Positions 34,401 through 46,255 of a stretch of DNA of 64,000 nt are shown here, one piece after another. The translations under genes were made by a program, and so were the position numbers. Origin of the DNA: Zygaena filipendulae (Eukaryota > Arthropoda > Insecta > Lepidoptera > Zygaenidae); contig OU015672.1 of NCBI GenBank assembly GCA_907165275.2, positions 4,322,501-4,386,500 of the forward strand, in the 5' to 3' direction. The notes under the pieces are model-generated. The model saw nothing but the letters and a program-made list of their open reading frames with translations. It was not told the DNA's origin and made no database searches. The number at the start of each line of letters is the position of its first letter. Position 1 is the stretch's first letter.

Positions 34401-37400
34401 AATTTTTTTATTGTTTGTTTACTAATACTAGCTTACATACCAAATTTCAGCTTTCTAGGACATTAGGAAGTACCCTAAGAATTTTGATGATCATCAGTGA
34501 GTCAGTGACGAAATCGAGGTTTTTTAGGTATCAATAAAATCTAAAGGATGGGAGCTATACAATTAAAACTTTATACATTTAATAAGTCTGCTATTGACAA
34601 CATATTCCGAAAATTTTGTTTGTCTGGTATAATCCAGACCCAAGTTACAAGGGTTCAAAAAAACGACGAAACGCTTCGAGAAAAGGTAGGTAGTGCCCTT
34701 GCGCTTTGCTGGCTCGTCTTGGCGGGGGCACTACCGTGCCCCCAGATATACCCGCCATCTGATAAGAGGAGATAATGAGAGAGCTGAGCAACGAAGACTA
34801 TTAAAAACTTACATTAAAATATCCGGATGCGCCAGGTTCTCCCTTGTCACCTTTCAAGCCGAGGGGTCCTATTGTGCCATTGTTTCCTTTAACCCCACGT
34901 ACACCCTAAAAGTATAAAAACGTGGGTTACAGATCGTTATCTTAATCGTCGGTGACAATACAAAAAAAAGGGGCGGTGAACGACCTTTAGGTATGATCCG
35001 TCGGCACGTCGGTGTCTTGTTCGCTCGCTTAATTTTTATTAATACCTAATGTATTTTATTAGGTATGTAGATAATAATTTAATACCTTTAAACGAGCAAT
35101 TCTTGTAAGTACCAAATCTAAATCTCGGAAACGGCTCCAACAATTTTCATGAAACTTAGTACGCAGGGGGTTTCGGGGGCGATTAATCGATCTAGCTAGG
35201 TTTCATTTTTATCCGTTTTATCCGTGTTTTCAGGCAATAAAAAATGAGTGTTTGGTACTGCTCAGTTTCAGAGAAAATCCTAAAATTCGAGAGATGGAAC
35301 CGCGAGCACCAGGCAGTATTGAAAATAATGGTATACCTACTTACCGGTAACCCAGGGAATCCCCGATCACCTCGGTCGCCTTTTAATCCTGGAGGGCCTT
35401 GTGGTCCCTAAAATTTAGAATTTCTTATTTATGCATATGTTGGTGGGTCAATATTATGCGGAAGAGGCAAATCTTTTTAGAGAGTTTTCGCCGCGATAAG
35501 GCTTTGTACAATCTCACAATATCTATATTATATTTTGATTCAGAAATGGATCAAAAACTTTCTAGTTCTAGTCAATAGGTTATGTATCTAGTAATAGGTT
35601 AGTATAATCTGATCTCAATAGTTTCCACCGTAAGAACCTACTAAATAGGAATGTTGACGACGTTTGAAAATCAAAAAGTCAGTTAGAAAATTAAAAATCA
35701 TTAGACACGTATATTTTAATTTTTCAAATAAATGAAAATACACAGAGATAAAGCGCATTTAAGTTTAGGGTGGGGGCGGCACTAACCGCTACAAGCCGCC
35801 ATACAAACTGCACTGGTTAGTGACGTCACGCGAAATTTCAACTCAATTTATCGCCGTTATTTTTTGATTACGTAAAAAAAGAAAAAATACTTGTCCAATA
35901 TTTTTTATTAATTACAAGACGGACTAAAAAAAAAATACTTGTCCAATATTTTTTAATTATCTACAAGAAAGACAAAAAAAAATTCAAATTGCCTATATTT
36001 TATCTATATTCAGGCGTGAATCGTGATTGAGTTACCTACCTACTCAAAAAAATCTTTGATTATTACAATCAAAGATATTAATGATAACACGAATAGGTAG
36101 GTACAATGGTGTATAGTAACTGTAAGATGTTATTGTATAATACAAGTAGGTACAGTGATGTAAGCTGTTGGATACATATTATGGTCCTTACTACCCACCG
36201 GTGGACATGAGGCGTTGCAACCCGATACGATAGGAAGATGTACTGCTGATGAACCAACACCGTTCTGTAATGTTATATGTAATATTATGATTTGACGTGA
36301 CTTGACTTGATAATTATATGAAGATATATACAGGATATACAGGAATATATATACAGGATACATAAAATATGCTTGCTTTCAGTCGTTTCGATTCCCGGAT
36401 ATGGCAAGAGTATTTTCAAAAATCTTTGAATGCAGTTTTGCTTTTTTTTTTTTCAAAAATAATGTAACGTTTCCTTGGAGTATCAAAAATTTGACACCTC
36501 CCCGGTATTTAGAGTACCTACTTTTCTTTACGTATATAATGGAGAGGGGCCCTACCACCATCTTTACAAAAGTGTTATCTATTATACTTACGCTACTTCA
36601 TAAAATTTCTTTCGTCTTTACACAAAGTCAAAATTTCGGTGAATGACACTTCCATGTAAGATTAATTAATATCCAATTAATATACATATAAAGTGACGCA
36701 CATAAGAATTATGTTCTACATTTTTTAAATAAATTGTAATTTTCTTCAACTTACTGGCGGTGCAGGAGTTGCTATAATTTGGTGCGGTGCACGTTCCTGT
36801 ATTAAAAAAGGGAAATATATTGTTACATTTTGTAAACCCACAGAATGGTTACGATTTATAACCATAGCCAAAAAACATAAATGTCTTTGACCACAGCTGT
36901 AGATCATAAGAAAGGATTTTTGAAAATTCAACCCTTAAGGGGATGAAAAGGGGTTGAAAAGTTTGTATGGAACAATTCCGCGGGAACTTCGAAATTGCCG
37001 CGGGTGAAACCGCGCGGGACAGCTAGTACAGACTTCACGTCAACGAACGATGGTTAAATTATTTGGATATTTGTATTTTGTTCATACAAAAATTATAAAA
37101 TTGCGATAAAAAAAATGGTGGGTCGGGGTAGAAGGGTGCAAAGTACTTACCTACCAAATACGACTTGCTAAATATACAAAAAAAATATTAAAATCGATCG
37201 AGCCTTTTCGGGGGAGTTCGATCACAAAGAGCGTAACACGAGACTTTTACGTAATATTAGATATATCTAATATGCATTTATTGCGCTATAAAATATGAAA
37301 CATAACAGAATAGTTTTAAGTAATAATTATTAATCTAAACTTAACATAACCTAAAATTAATCTAAAATATATTATTAGAATATTAAAATTAAATTAATAT

Positions 37401-40400
37401 TAAATTATATTAATATTAATATTAAAATCTTCTAATGAAAAGAAAAGAAAAATTACGATACCCATCAAGCATATTATCTCAATAAAGCATTTTTTTATAT
37501 TTTTAACAACGATTTGCTTCACCAGTGTCTACCCACCACCAGAGAGAAGGTAATCACTGCCACCACAATAAGTAGTATCTGACAAACCAATAAAAATAAT
37601 ATAAAACTTACGATTTCTTCGCAACTATCTTCCGTCAGATTGTAACAATTACAACTGACTGACAACCACTGTAGATCTATCTGAAATTAATTTGAAAATT
37701 TAGGAATTTCAATATCACAAAAATTCAACGCGTCAAGTAGTAACTAAATGGTGCATTAATTTTAATGTATTTTTTTATATCTAATCTTTTATTAGTTTAT
37801 TCAAAGGAGGAGTAGGCTATTAGGCTATATAATAAATCTCCTCTAATTACTCAAGATCAAACTAGTCAGCATGTAGAAATGTAGAGAACAGTTCGAAGTT
37901 TCGAACCCGTGCTAGCATGATGCTTTGGTAACCATGAGAATAGAATCCAAAACCACAAGGCTTTTCACCCACCTCTATACAAGCTTCGCCGCTAAGTTTT
38001 CAGGGAGCACAGGTTGTATCATAAAGATGTGCATGGCACAAAAGATCCCAAGGATCGAAGGGTCTAGGCAGTACTTGCCAACCCTCAATATAAGATCATT
38101 ATGAAGAACCGAGGTAGACCTTCAAGTACTTACTGGTGCTGGCGAGTCGTCTTCGTTTGCCAGCACCGTCACTAGAGTAGAGTTACTCAAGTCATGGGCT
38201 GGAGCGGGTTGTGGTGGCAACTGTAATAAGAATATAATATTTTTATTATTTTGAACACCCGAGAGTTGGTAGAGTCTCCAACTGTTGGCAATAACGTTGA
38301 CAAAAATTTTTAAGTTGTTTACAAATTACACATTATGATAATACCTACTCAGTGGTATCATAGGAGTTAGCGGTACAGGTACAGCAAAGTACTCGGAACT
38401 TGACACCCTCATTCTTATTTATGTTAAATGAGCTCTAAGTTAGCATCAATAATGAGAGACCCCGTGCGAACCCGTTCTTTTTAAAATGAACTTGTACTCT
38501 GAATAAAGTTACATTTAGAATGTCGACTCTCAGGAACAGTATTTTAAAGAAATTTTTTAAGTATTACAAAATATAACGTACCTACCTACAATGGACAACC
38601 TCTATATAATAATAATTAATAAGGCGTAATTATTAATAAATATATTACACTCGGCGCTGGCTAGCCAGTTCCTTTGCTTGAACTTGGCTTGACACGCTAC
38701 CGCGTGTCTAGATAATTAATAATTACAAGATTTATCACAGCTACAAAAATTAAATGAAGCTAACCTCGACGCAATCCACGGCGACCTTTACCGTGTTGTT
38801 CAACAGAGCCACATGCAATTTATGCCATGATGGTGTGAATAACTGAAAGTTAGAAAATAACCATATAATTATTGTAGCTTAACTAATGTGCAGACATTTC
38901 TTTTTATTTATTTAATACTAGCAGCTGTGCCCTGCGGTTTTACCCGCGTGAGTTTCGGAATTCCCGCAGGAACAATTTTTTTTTAAATAAAAGTAGCCTG
39001 AGTTACTCTTTATAACATCAGCTATCTGTCAGTGAAAGTCCCGTTTAAATCGGTGCAGCTGTTTCAGAGATTAGCCGGAACAAACAGACGAAAAAAATTG
39101 TTATTTTTATGTAAGTAGGTACCGTATATACTTTCATATGCATTTAGTGAAAAGCTGTTAATTTGAAGTTACAAACAGATATTCCAATTTCATTTGTATC
39201 ATAGATTTATCCTGATGTAAAAATAAAAGATTGATTTAGAACAATATGCTTTAAACGCTCAACTCCACTACAGATAAATGCGTAGTTTGTTACCAAGCAT
39301 CCACGACGACCGACCGTCAAACATCGTGTGGAAGGTCTGCCAATATAAGGAACTAGAATATTTCACAATCGTCAGACTCACCGGATCAGCATCGAACAGC
39401 ACAACACTGCGGTAGATGAAGACCGCTAGTTTCATATCGCTAGGGAATAGAGTGATTGAAAACTGGAGGACGTTGGAATGTATGTTGATGAGGCTCCAGG
39501 GCGTGCGCTGCTGCCGGGCGTTGAAGGTGCTCACGACGCTGAACTCAGCGGGGATCCCCAGGGGGAACACGCGTCTGGAAGTTGAAGAGACACTGCAGAA
39601 TCTCGCTCGGAGCTCGATTTGGCGAACATTAAAGAAATTAGCTCGAGACGCCATGTATTTCGGTGTGCATAATGCATTGACAGAACCGCTATTTCAAAAT
39701 ATAAACTTACTAGCTGTGCTCCGCGGTTTCACCCGCGAGAGTTTCGGAATTCCCGCAGGAACTCCAAAGGACCCTAATTTACTTATTTATTTATTTAACA
39801 ATTAATGCACACAAGGACAACATAAGAAGAAAGAAAGTATAAAAGTAAACATGTACAAGGTTACTTCTTATAGCATCAGCTAATTAATTGCCAGTGAAAG
39901 TCCCGTCAAAATGGCTTCAACCGTTTCGGTGATTAGCTATACCCGCGTTAATTTCGGAGTTCCTGCGGGAATCCCGGGACAAAAATTACCCTATGTTCTT
40001 CTCTGCACCGCTAACAACGCGTAGGTAGGTATGCAAAATTTCATGATGATCGGTCAAGGCGTGAAAGCGTAACAGACAGACAGACAGTCGCATTTATAAT
40101 ATTAGTATGGAAAGTAGGGATTGTTAGTTAAATTGAAATGACTTTTTCTTTAATATTAATAACTAGCTGTTTTCCGCGGTTTCACCCGCGATCATTTCGA
40201 AGTTCCCGCGGGCATTCCGGGATAAAAAGAAACCTATGTCCTTTTCACAATGTGTATGAAAAATTTCATGGTGATCGTTTGCGCCGTAAAGGCGTGAAAG
40301 CGTAACAGACAAACAAACTCACATTCGCGTTCATAATAGGAAGGATATCTATTAATTTGTTTAGACCCCGAAGTCCCCCTGCAGCCGTTTCAACAATTAG

Positions 40401-43400
40401 TTTCGATGATGACAAAAATATGGAAAAGTACCAGCCAAAAGATAACAAACAAACCACTTGATTTAATTTTAGTGGAGGTATACCTACTTTTTATTATTCT
40501 CGGGATAAGTCCATAAGTGGAGTGACCTGTTTAGACACTCACTCTACGGGCATGGTGATGTTGACTTCACTCCCTATTCTGTATGCTCTCTGCAATTCGG
40601 TCGACCCTTGCACGGAGGTGACGCCTGCAGCCCCTTGGTCGAGCTGGTAGACCCCGATGAGGTCAATGGTCTGCAAATCAGCGCTGCCTGGCTGTAGTGG
40701 AGAGCACCACGTCAAGAACGGAGCTATTGTGGTTAAGTTGTCTGCAAGAAAAATTACAATCATAACACACACGATGTGTTGTGTTATTTTGGTGTTCAAT
40801 AAAAACTATTCTATTCAACGATCATCATATTCCATATCTTTTTTTAACCATTTTCGTCATAATTTGCCGTTTACCTACTAACCTGCTGATTGGCCATGGC
40901 TCACAGGATAGATGGATAATGAAAATACCAAAATTATGGATCTGAAAAAGAAATGCATTAAAGATATAATATTTTTTTCTTGTAGGTATTTGCTCAAGTG
41001 GCGTGGTATTTAAAAGTTGCTGGCACTATTCTCCATCCATAAAAATTTCAAATAACAGAAATGAAAATTTTTAACCTATCATTTACCGGGTCAGAGGTTC
41101 GATCCCAGATTTGTACTTAAGGGTCTTTTCTGATCAATGTATATAATGTAGACAGAAATTCGATTTTTTTCGAAATGGTAGGATCTCTCTTGATCTATGT
41201 AGTTATCAGTATGATTTAGGCTAAAGCCACACTATACAAAGAGCTTCGCCTATTACTAAGGGCCATCCTATAGGATTAGTTACTCAGCGAGTAGACAACA
41301 GATATTGGCATCGCATGGTGACTAGCTAGGCACCTACCTAGGAGCGTCGCTTGCAAGCTCTTTGTAGTGTAGCCTTAGCCTTAGCTTATGCTGAGCTGGT
41401 TGCCCTTTTGTTGCGACACGCTATTTAGGCTACTTTTTGTTATTCATATTGTTATATTGGTCGTAACGAATAAACTATATTTCATTTCATTTCATTTCAT
41501 TTCATTTCATTTCAATACCGGCAATTAAACTATGAGCATACCATAGACAATTATAGAGGTGTAGATTACCATCGCGGTCATCAATCACTTTAGGAACCGC
41601 TTTGTTACTCTTTCATTATATCTGACATAATATGTTCAAGTTCTCTAGAACCTGACTCATCACTCATATTGTTATTGTACCTAATTCATCCAACGGAGGT
41701 TGTGCAGTCATCGCGATTTCGACCCCTATTCCTATGCCAGTTTATTTGTTTGTCTATGTTTGTCGCATACGTGTAGGTACCTATTTATCGGAGCTACTTA
41801 TCAAGAGAATTAAAGAAATAATAGCTACAAACAAGCTCATCAAAAACCGATACTGACCCATATGCCTAGGTACGTCTTATTACAAAAACACTGCACTGAC
41901 CCACCGTGTTATTGATTTGACATGAAACTCCCAACGAATTGGCTCTGCATATGTGTCCCACTTCTACGACCTTCAACAGTCAATCAAATATTTGTTGCCG
42001 AATCAATTCGACACCGATCTGTGATGGCTTATTTGTTACGCAAAAGAAATAAATACCAATTAAGAGAATGTGGACAGTGTCAAACTATCATTTCTGGTTT
42101 AGTGATAGTAAAATAGTTTATTTCTCTTTCGCTTTGCATGAATTTTGATATTACCAGTGGACTCCGATACGCAATAACATATGTTAACCCACAAAATAAG
42201 GTTTTGATGCAGAATGCTTTATTGAGACATATAGAACGTTTTTAATTATGTATTCACCCCGATACCTACATTGTTTAAATACCAACAAAGAGTTGAACAT
42301 AAAAAGTGTTGTCAAGAAATGGCGCTATGATTTTGAAACACGATTTACAAACTCCTGTGTGGGTTAACACACTATATTGCTTATCCATGTGCAAATATTG
42401 TTGTCTCGAATCCTAAAGAACCTAGATACTTCGTGCTATTCTGATAAGGGTCATTTGCAGAATCAAGAGATCAGCGATGAGATTTTATAGTTACCTTTTC
42501 TTTATAATATTTTATACGTTTAAACGTGAATGTGGGATTGTTTATTCGTTTGTTACGTGAAGTTAGCAGATAATTTTTTCAACAGCGTTTTTTTTTTCAG
42601 GTTTAAACGCCGGAACTATTTCTAAAAAGATTGATCTGCTGGAAAAAGATCTGCCAAGTTCACGCAGATACATGTGGGGGGGCAGGCGCGCCACCGTTGC
42701 AAAGGAACTTAGAGCAAATGCTCTAACTTGCCCAAAACTTCTTTTGCTGCTATCCCAAGTACCTATATTTACCACAATATTCCCAAAACTGTGAATTTTG
42801 AAAACAGTGAAGTAAAAACATACACACATCAAAAGTGTCTAGGGATCAAGAACATTTTTTGCTATAAAACGAAACTCAATTAATTTAAATCTAATTTAAT
42901 CTTCTGGACTGGCCGTCTACCTTATTTCCCATATCTAAAAGACAACTCATCACCACAATTTAAATAAATTAAGAAAAATTTCATTTTTTGTAAGTTGTGA
43001 GAAATTGAACCAATTCCAAGTCGACAATAAAATAGCAAAAAAAGGCAAAAACAGGGGATTTTGAAACTTATATTGTAATGACTAAACAAATTAATACTCT
43101 GTGTTCCTTCCATTGATACGAATCACAGATTCGTAGCGATTTGGCATGCTTAAAATCAGTTCATCAAAATCACTTTGAGGAATGGCCACCCACGTTCTTT
43201 GTAACAAGTCAAAAAGTTGTTATGCGGTATTTACGGCGTCAATACTCGGCAAAGCTCTTCTTTGGAGTATATCCCATGCGTGCTGAATAGGATTTAAGTC
43301 TGGTGATTGAGCAGGCCACGGCAGGACGTTGATATCAGCATTGGCAAGAGTGCGTGTTACGATTCCACCAGTGTATGGACGTGCATTGTCGTGCATAAGT

Positions 43401-45659
43401 TGAAACGAATCACCCAACTGGCTTCGCAAAGGGATGATTACGTCTGAAATAATCCTCATCGCATAAATCTGAGCATTAAGGTTGCCCCTGATCCAAATGA
43501 GATCGGTTCTTCCACCGATCCAAATACCGGCCCAAACCATAATGGTTCTCCCTCCATATGGATGAACTTCCTGACAGAATTTCAATCGTTCTTGACGTCC
43601 AAAGCTTCTTCAAACCAATGCACGTCTTGTATCCGACCTCATACCGAAACGAGATTCATCGGAAAAGCAAAAACCACGCCAGTCTTCTTCTTCCCAATTA
43701 CTGTGTTCGCGAGCCCATTGTAAACGGGCTCTACGATTGCGAGGCGCTATTGGTGGAACTCTCAGAGGCCTTCGGGACCACAGACCCACTTCTCGTAAAC
43801 GATTACGTATGGTTTGATCGCTTATCAGTAAGCCTGAAGCGCTGTGGAGCCTCGTAGTTATCACCATGGCGGCCATGGTACGATTTCTTCGCGCTGTATT
43901 CTGGATATACCGGTCCTGTATTCGAGTGGTGATGCGAGTTCGCCCTCCATGTCACTCGGCCACACTGCCCGTGATGCGATAGCATGTCCATAGGTGACTA
44001 TGGCGCTTTGCCTTGTCCCAACAGCAGCAGCCACAGTGCGTTGCCTGGCGCCAGCTTCCAACATTCGAACGGCTCTCAACATCTCTTCTCGAGGCATATG
44101 ATGTCGTCGCTCCATACCGATGCAATTTTTTTCAGTTACGATGCAGAAATTGTAATGTTTTTGTGAAAACGCCATCACACGCTTTTATAGGGATTTTTAA
44201 TGACAGTTATTTTTAAAATTTTAAACAAAATTTGAATAAAATTCTTTATTTAAATGGTGAAATTCAATAGAAAATTTCAATAAGGATCCAGAAAAGTTAC
44301 AATAATAATCCCAATTTACGGCAATTCTCTAAAATGTACTTGATCCCTAGACACTTTTGATGTGTGTAGTTATAAAGTGTTTAATACATTCCTTTACGTT
44401 AATAAATGTTTTAGTCCGTGATGAGTAGTTTTGCGAAAATCACCCGGCGACACTGGTTTTCATCTGTTTTCATACTAAACTAAGACCTAAGCGATGTCTC
44501 TTCTATCTGTTATTTTCTGTTCTGTGTTTTCATACTTATCTGTGTTGATCTATGGTTGATGCCTCCTCCTAATAGTCTTCTCTCTGTGTTTGCCACGACT
44601 TCAGAGTTTTATTTTTGGCGCATCATATTATTCAAATTTATTGGGTTGGACGACCTATATAATGTTCGGCGCGATCGTTGTGGCTGTAATAATTCACCTA
44701 ACGAGTATAGGTACCTATAAACTACGTGATACTTTGCATAGTGGTTAGGTATAGTATTGGCAAAGTACAAATCATAACACGTTCATTAATAAAATTTCTG
44801 GATGTTTTTTGCAAAATAAGTATTATTATGTTGTGTCTGCGATAGGAATCGAACCCGTAACATTATCTGTGCTGTAACCTAACATAGAAGCAGACGCGGG
44901 ATCGTATGATGTATGTAAATGAACGTTCAAACAATCCGTCCCAATGAAATATACACCTACACAACTGTTTTATTAATTTTGTGTGTAATTTCCGTTAAAA
45001 CAAATGCCAGTAGACAATCCGTTAGATATTTAACCGACTTCAAAACTCTTGGATCTCGGATCTCGGAGTCGTGAGTAGATTTTTAGGTACCTACTTATAA
45101 GCATAGTAGACAAATTGGGACAAACTTAATGAGAAGAGGGGTAAAAGTATAAGTAAATCTTATAATAAAAGAGTAGAATCCGCGATTCTGTAGATACATG
45201 GAATATTTTTACCTAAACTTGAGAGGGGTGATAAAAGAAGAGTAACCAAGCCCAAAAAAAAGGTTTTTAAAATTCTTTTCTGTCTGTCTGTCTGTCTGTT
45301 CGCGATAATCTCCGCATCTACTGAAACTATTGTCATGCGGTTTTCATAGGTAGATTAAGCTTAGCCTAGAGCTACATATAGGATTTGTTTCATTGAAATC
45401 GGATGTCGGGAAAAAGAAATCGGATGTCGGGAAAAAAGTTGTTGTATAAAAACCTAGCTTTCTAATAAAGTAGATATAAAATCTAATAGGTAGCTAGATA
45501 ACTAAGTATTTAGTATTTATGATACGATAACTGGTGCACGCTGTTTCAGTCACGTTAATGAAGATAACTGTTTATAAGTTAGAAAGCACAAAAACAATAA
45601 CATTTATCTACTTAAGTTTTTTTTTATTTTTATTTTTTTACTCACCGTAAATACCCCAT
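28488..45659 (-). CDS. Collagen IX-like (FACIT) alpha chain, 22 coding exons, complete
   Basis: Secreted extracellular-matrix collagen. Exons 5' to 3': 45659-45646, 40941-40883, 40741-40543, 39574-39382, 38842-38765, 38220-38134, 37680-37612, 36796-36755, 35407-35345, 34905-34813, 33620-33542, 33217-33165, 32720-32621, 32343-32255, 31556-31449, 31067-30951, 30630-30514, 30284-30230, 30040-29939, 29454-29287, 29156-29094, 28606-28488. All phases close, giving 688 residues. Exons 1-2 encode a signal peptide ([13 protein letters not shown]...), whose hydrophobic run confirms the 14-base first exon. Exons 3-6 form a laminin-G/TSPN domain ([30 protein letters not shown]). [11 protein letters not shown] segment matches the post-TSPN region of collagen IX. 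Then come Gly-X-Y repeats with interruptions, a non-collagenous block ([11 protein letters not shown]) of the type in FACIT chains, a second triple-helical stretch, and a short tail with the cysteines of SCECP. FACITs sit on other fibrils rather than forming their own. Collagen IX is the closest family by memory; XIX or XVI are alternatives. Confidence 0.92.
28783..29062. repeat. Inverted pair of CTAGCTGTGCCCCGCGG-type repeats
   Basis: The left copy reads CTGTGCCCCGCGGTTTCACC forward. The right copy is reversed and ends in GGACAGCTAGTAT. They meet near 28885-28890 (ACGTGCATGCC, then GATGTTTGTTACTC), forming a fold-back of about 280 bp. It lies in the last intron of the collagen gene. Confidence 0.75.
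29581..29770 (+). repeat. CTAGCTGT-type repeat, decayed
   Basis: Starts CTAGCTGTTCCTCGCG and passes ATTCCACCGGGAATTCCGGG. The right end matches the AAACTTTACCTCTTTATAATATTAG form of the 23200-23612 copies. In a collagen intron. Confidence 0.6.
31674..32095 (-). mobile_element. tRNA-derived SINE with duplicated 3' end
   Basis: Minus-strand head at about 32095: GACGACCCGATTGGCGCAAT (A box), CTAATCAAGAGG, GGTTCGATTCCCGG (B box), then the body to ACAGATC and a (TTATTATT) tail near 31825-31840. The tail plus flank is tandemly duplicated with a 97-bp period (31674-31770 and 31771-31856, both starting CATCTAAATTTCATTACTTA). It is the most intact SINE copy in the window. In a collagen intron. Confidence 0.8.
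33864..34747. mobile_element. Fold-back element, copy 2, in a collagen intron
   Basis: Arms of about 180 bp (33864-34043 and 34125-34304) are nearly perfect complements, with the words TGTAGAGCCAAGCTTCTAAC and CACCTTAGCCAAAATATGTG in each. The tail to about 34747 is shared with copy 1, including the GGTAGTGC...GCACTACC hairpin and CCGTGCCCCCAGA end. The sequence upstream of the arms is not shared, which places the left boundary at the palindrome. Confidence 0.75.
35650..35960 (+). repeat. Interspersed repeat carrying TGACGTCACGCG, copy 3
   Basis: GGGTGGGGGCGG, then TGACGTCACGCGAAATTTCA, ATCGCCGTTATTTTTTGATT and two successive ACTTGTCCAATATTTTTTA boxes (a short local duplication). In a collagen intron. 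Confidence 0.6.
38927..39085 (+). repeat. CTGTGCCCTGCGG-type repeat, variant
   Basis: Starts AGCTGTGCCCTGCGGTTTTA and passes TAGCCTGAGTTACTCTTTAT and AGATTAGCCGGAACAAACAG, as in 17921-18115. In a collagen intron. Confidence 0.65.
39708..40345 (+). repeat. Cluster of CTAGCTGTGC-type repeats
   Basis: At least two units: about 39708-40110, itself composite because a second GTTAATTTCGGAGTTCCTGC head begins near 39950, and 40163-40345 (CTAGCTGTTTTCCGCGG to AACAAACTCACATTCG). Both are in one intron of the collagen gene, between exons 3 and 4. Confidence 0.65.
41479..41515. repeat. (TTTCA)n microsatellite
   Basis: About seven uninterrupted TTTCA units in collagen intron 1. Confidence 0.95.
42159..42392 (-). 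mobile_element. MITE family M1, copy D (diverged)
   Basis: The left end GGACTCCGATACGCAATA and right end (minus strand) GCACATGGATAAGCAATA are followed by GTTAACCCAC boxes and the same interior words as copies A-C. The flanks (CAGT and AAAT) do not match, so the target duplication is lost or was never there. In collagen intron 1. Confidence 0.75.
42823..44366 (-). mobile_element. Tc1-family DNA transposon, complete ends
   Basis: Perfect 28-bp inverted ends begin CACACATCAAAAGTGTCTAG on both sides, with TA directly outside each (42821-42822 and 44367-44368). A decayed transposase lies inside on the minus strand. It is inserted in collagen intron 1, in the same orientation as the host gene. 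Confidence 0.95.
43079..44178 (-). pseudogene. Tc1 transposase, inactivated
   Basis: The N-terminal helix-turn-helix part (44178-43861, [20 protein letters not shown]) is followed by a change of frame to 43876-43610, which has the first catalytic Asp in CFSDESRFG. After an in-frame TGA at 43610-43612 the frame resumes ([12 protein letters not shown]) with the second Asp in LMHDNARPY. The third catalytic position reads [12 protein letters not shown], where Tc1 proteins have Glu: Gln here. A TAA follows at 43220-43222, and the recognisable C-terminus runs on to about 43079. One frameshift, two nonsense codons and a catalytic substitution make it inactive. Confidence 0.93.
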
Positions 45660-45845
45660 ATTTACAAAAAAAGTTATTCACAGAAAATTATACATATATA
45701 AAAGTAACACAACATTAAATCAAACTCGCGTCGTAACTCATAACTGAAAAGTCCGCCGTCTCCCGCCGCTGTAGTCTAGGAGCCAAAACGGCTGATCGTC
45801 AACTAAACGACGCGACGTCCGCGCCGAGATTTGCCGTTCATAGAC
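45660..45845 (-). promoter_or_regulatory. 5' UTR and CpG-rich start region of the collagen gene
   Basis: The stretch 45722-45845 is much richer in CG dinucleotides than its AT-rich surroundings, as expected around a transcription start. On the minus strand an upstream reading frame of eight codons (ATG at 45741, TAA at 45715) precedes the main start at 45659, which might damp translation. The exact start site cannot be read from sequence. Confidence 0.5.
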
Positions 45846-46095
45846 AGAATGATATATCAATTAATAACACATATGACAGCCTTTATTAGACAATTTGTAT
45901 GTTACTGTTAAATAGATTTATGTTGGGCAGATACTGTATAATACTGTATGCAATATAATGAGCTTGCTATGTATAATTTTAACTGTACCTACCTACGGAA
46001 TAATAGCTTAGTTATTTGTTATACATGAGCGCAAAGTTGCTTTTTAACCGCGTGCTCAACTTTGATGACCGAGCAAGCGAAAGTTTCTAAAATTG

Positions 46096-46255
46096 TAAGT
46101 CACCATGCCTGGCCACTAATCAAGAGGTTCCGGGTTCGATTCCCGGTGGGGGTGCACTTTGTGTGATGAACACAGGGTTCCACTTTCCAATCTCCAATCT
46201 GGGTGTGATTATTTAAGTATCTATAGTATAATATATATGTAATTCTATGTAATAC
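46096..46255 (+). mobile_element. tRNA-derived SINE, 5'-truncated
   Basis: Begins inside the tRNA-like head (GTCACCATGCC) and passes CTAATCAAGAGGTTCCGG, GGTTCGATTCCCGG (B box) and TTTGTGTGATGAACACAGGG. It ends after TATAATATATATGTAATTCT. Same family as 31674-32095. Confidence 0.75.

Noticed and set aside
39416..39805. 129-residue open frame on the plus strand
   Set aside because: Antisense of collagen exon 4, whose minus-strand frame encodes the conserved TSPN sequence.
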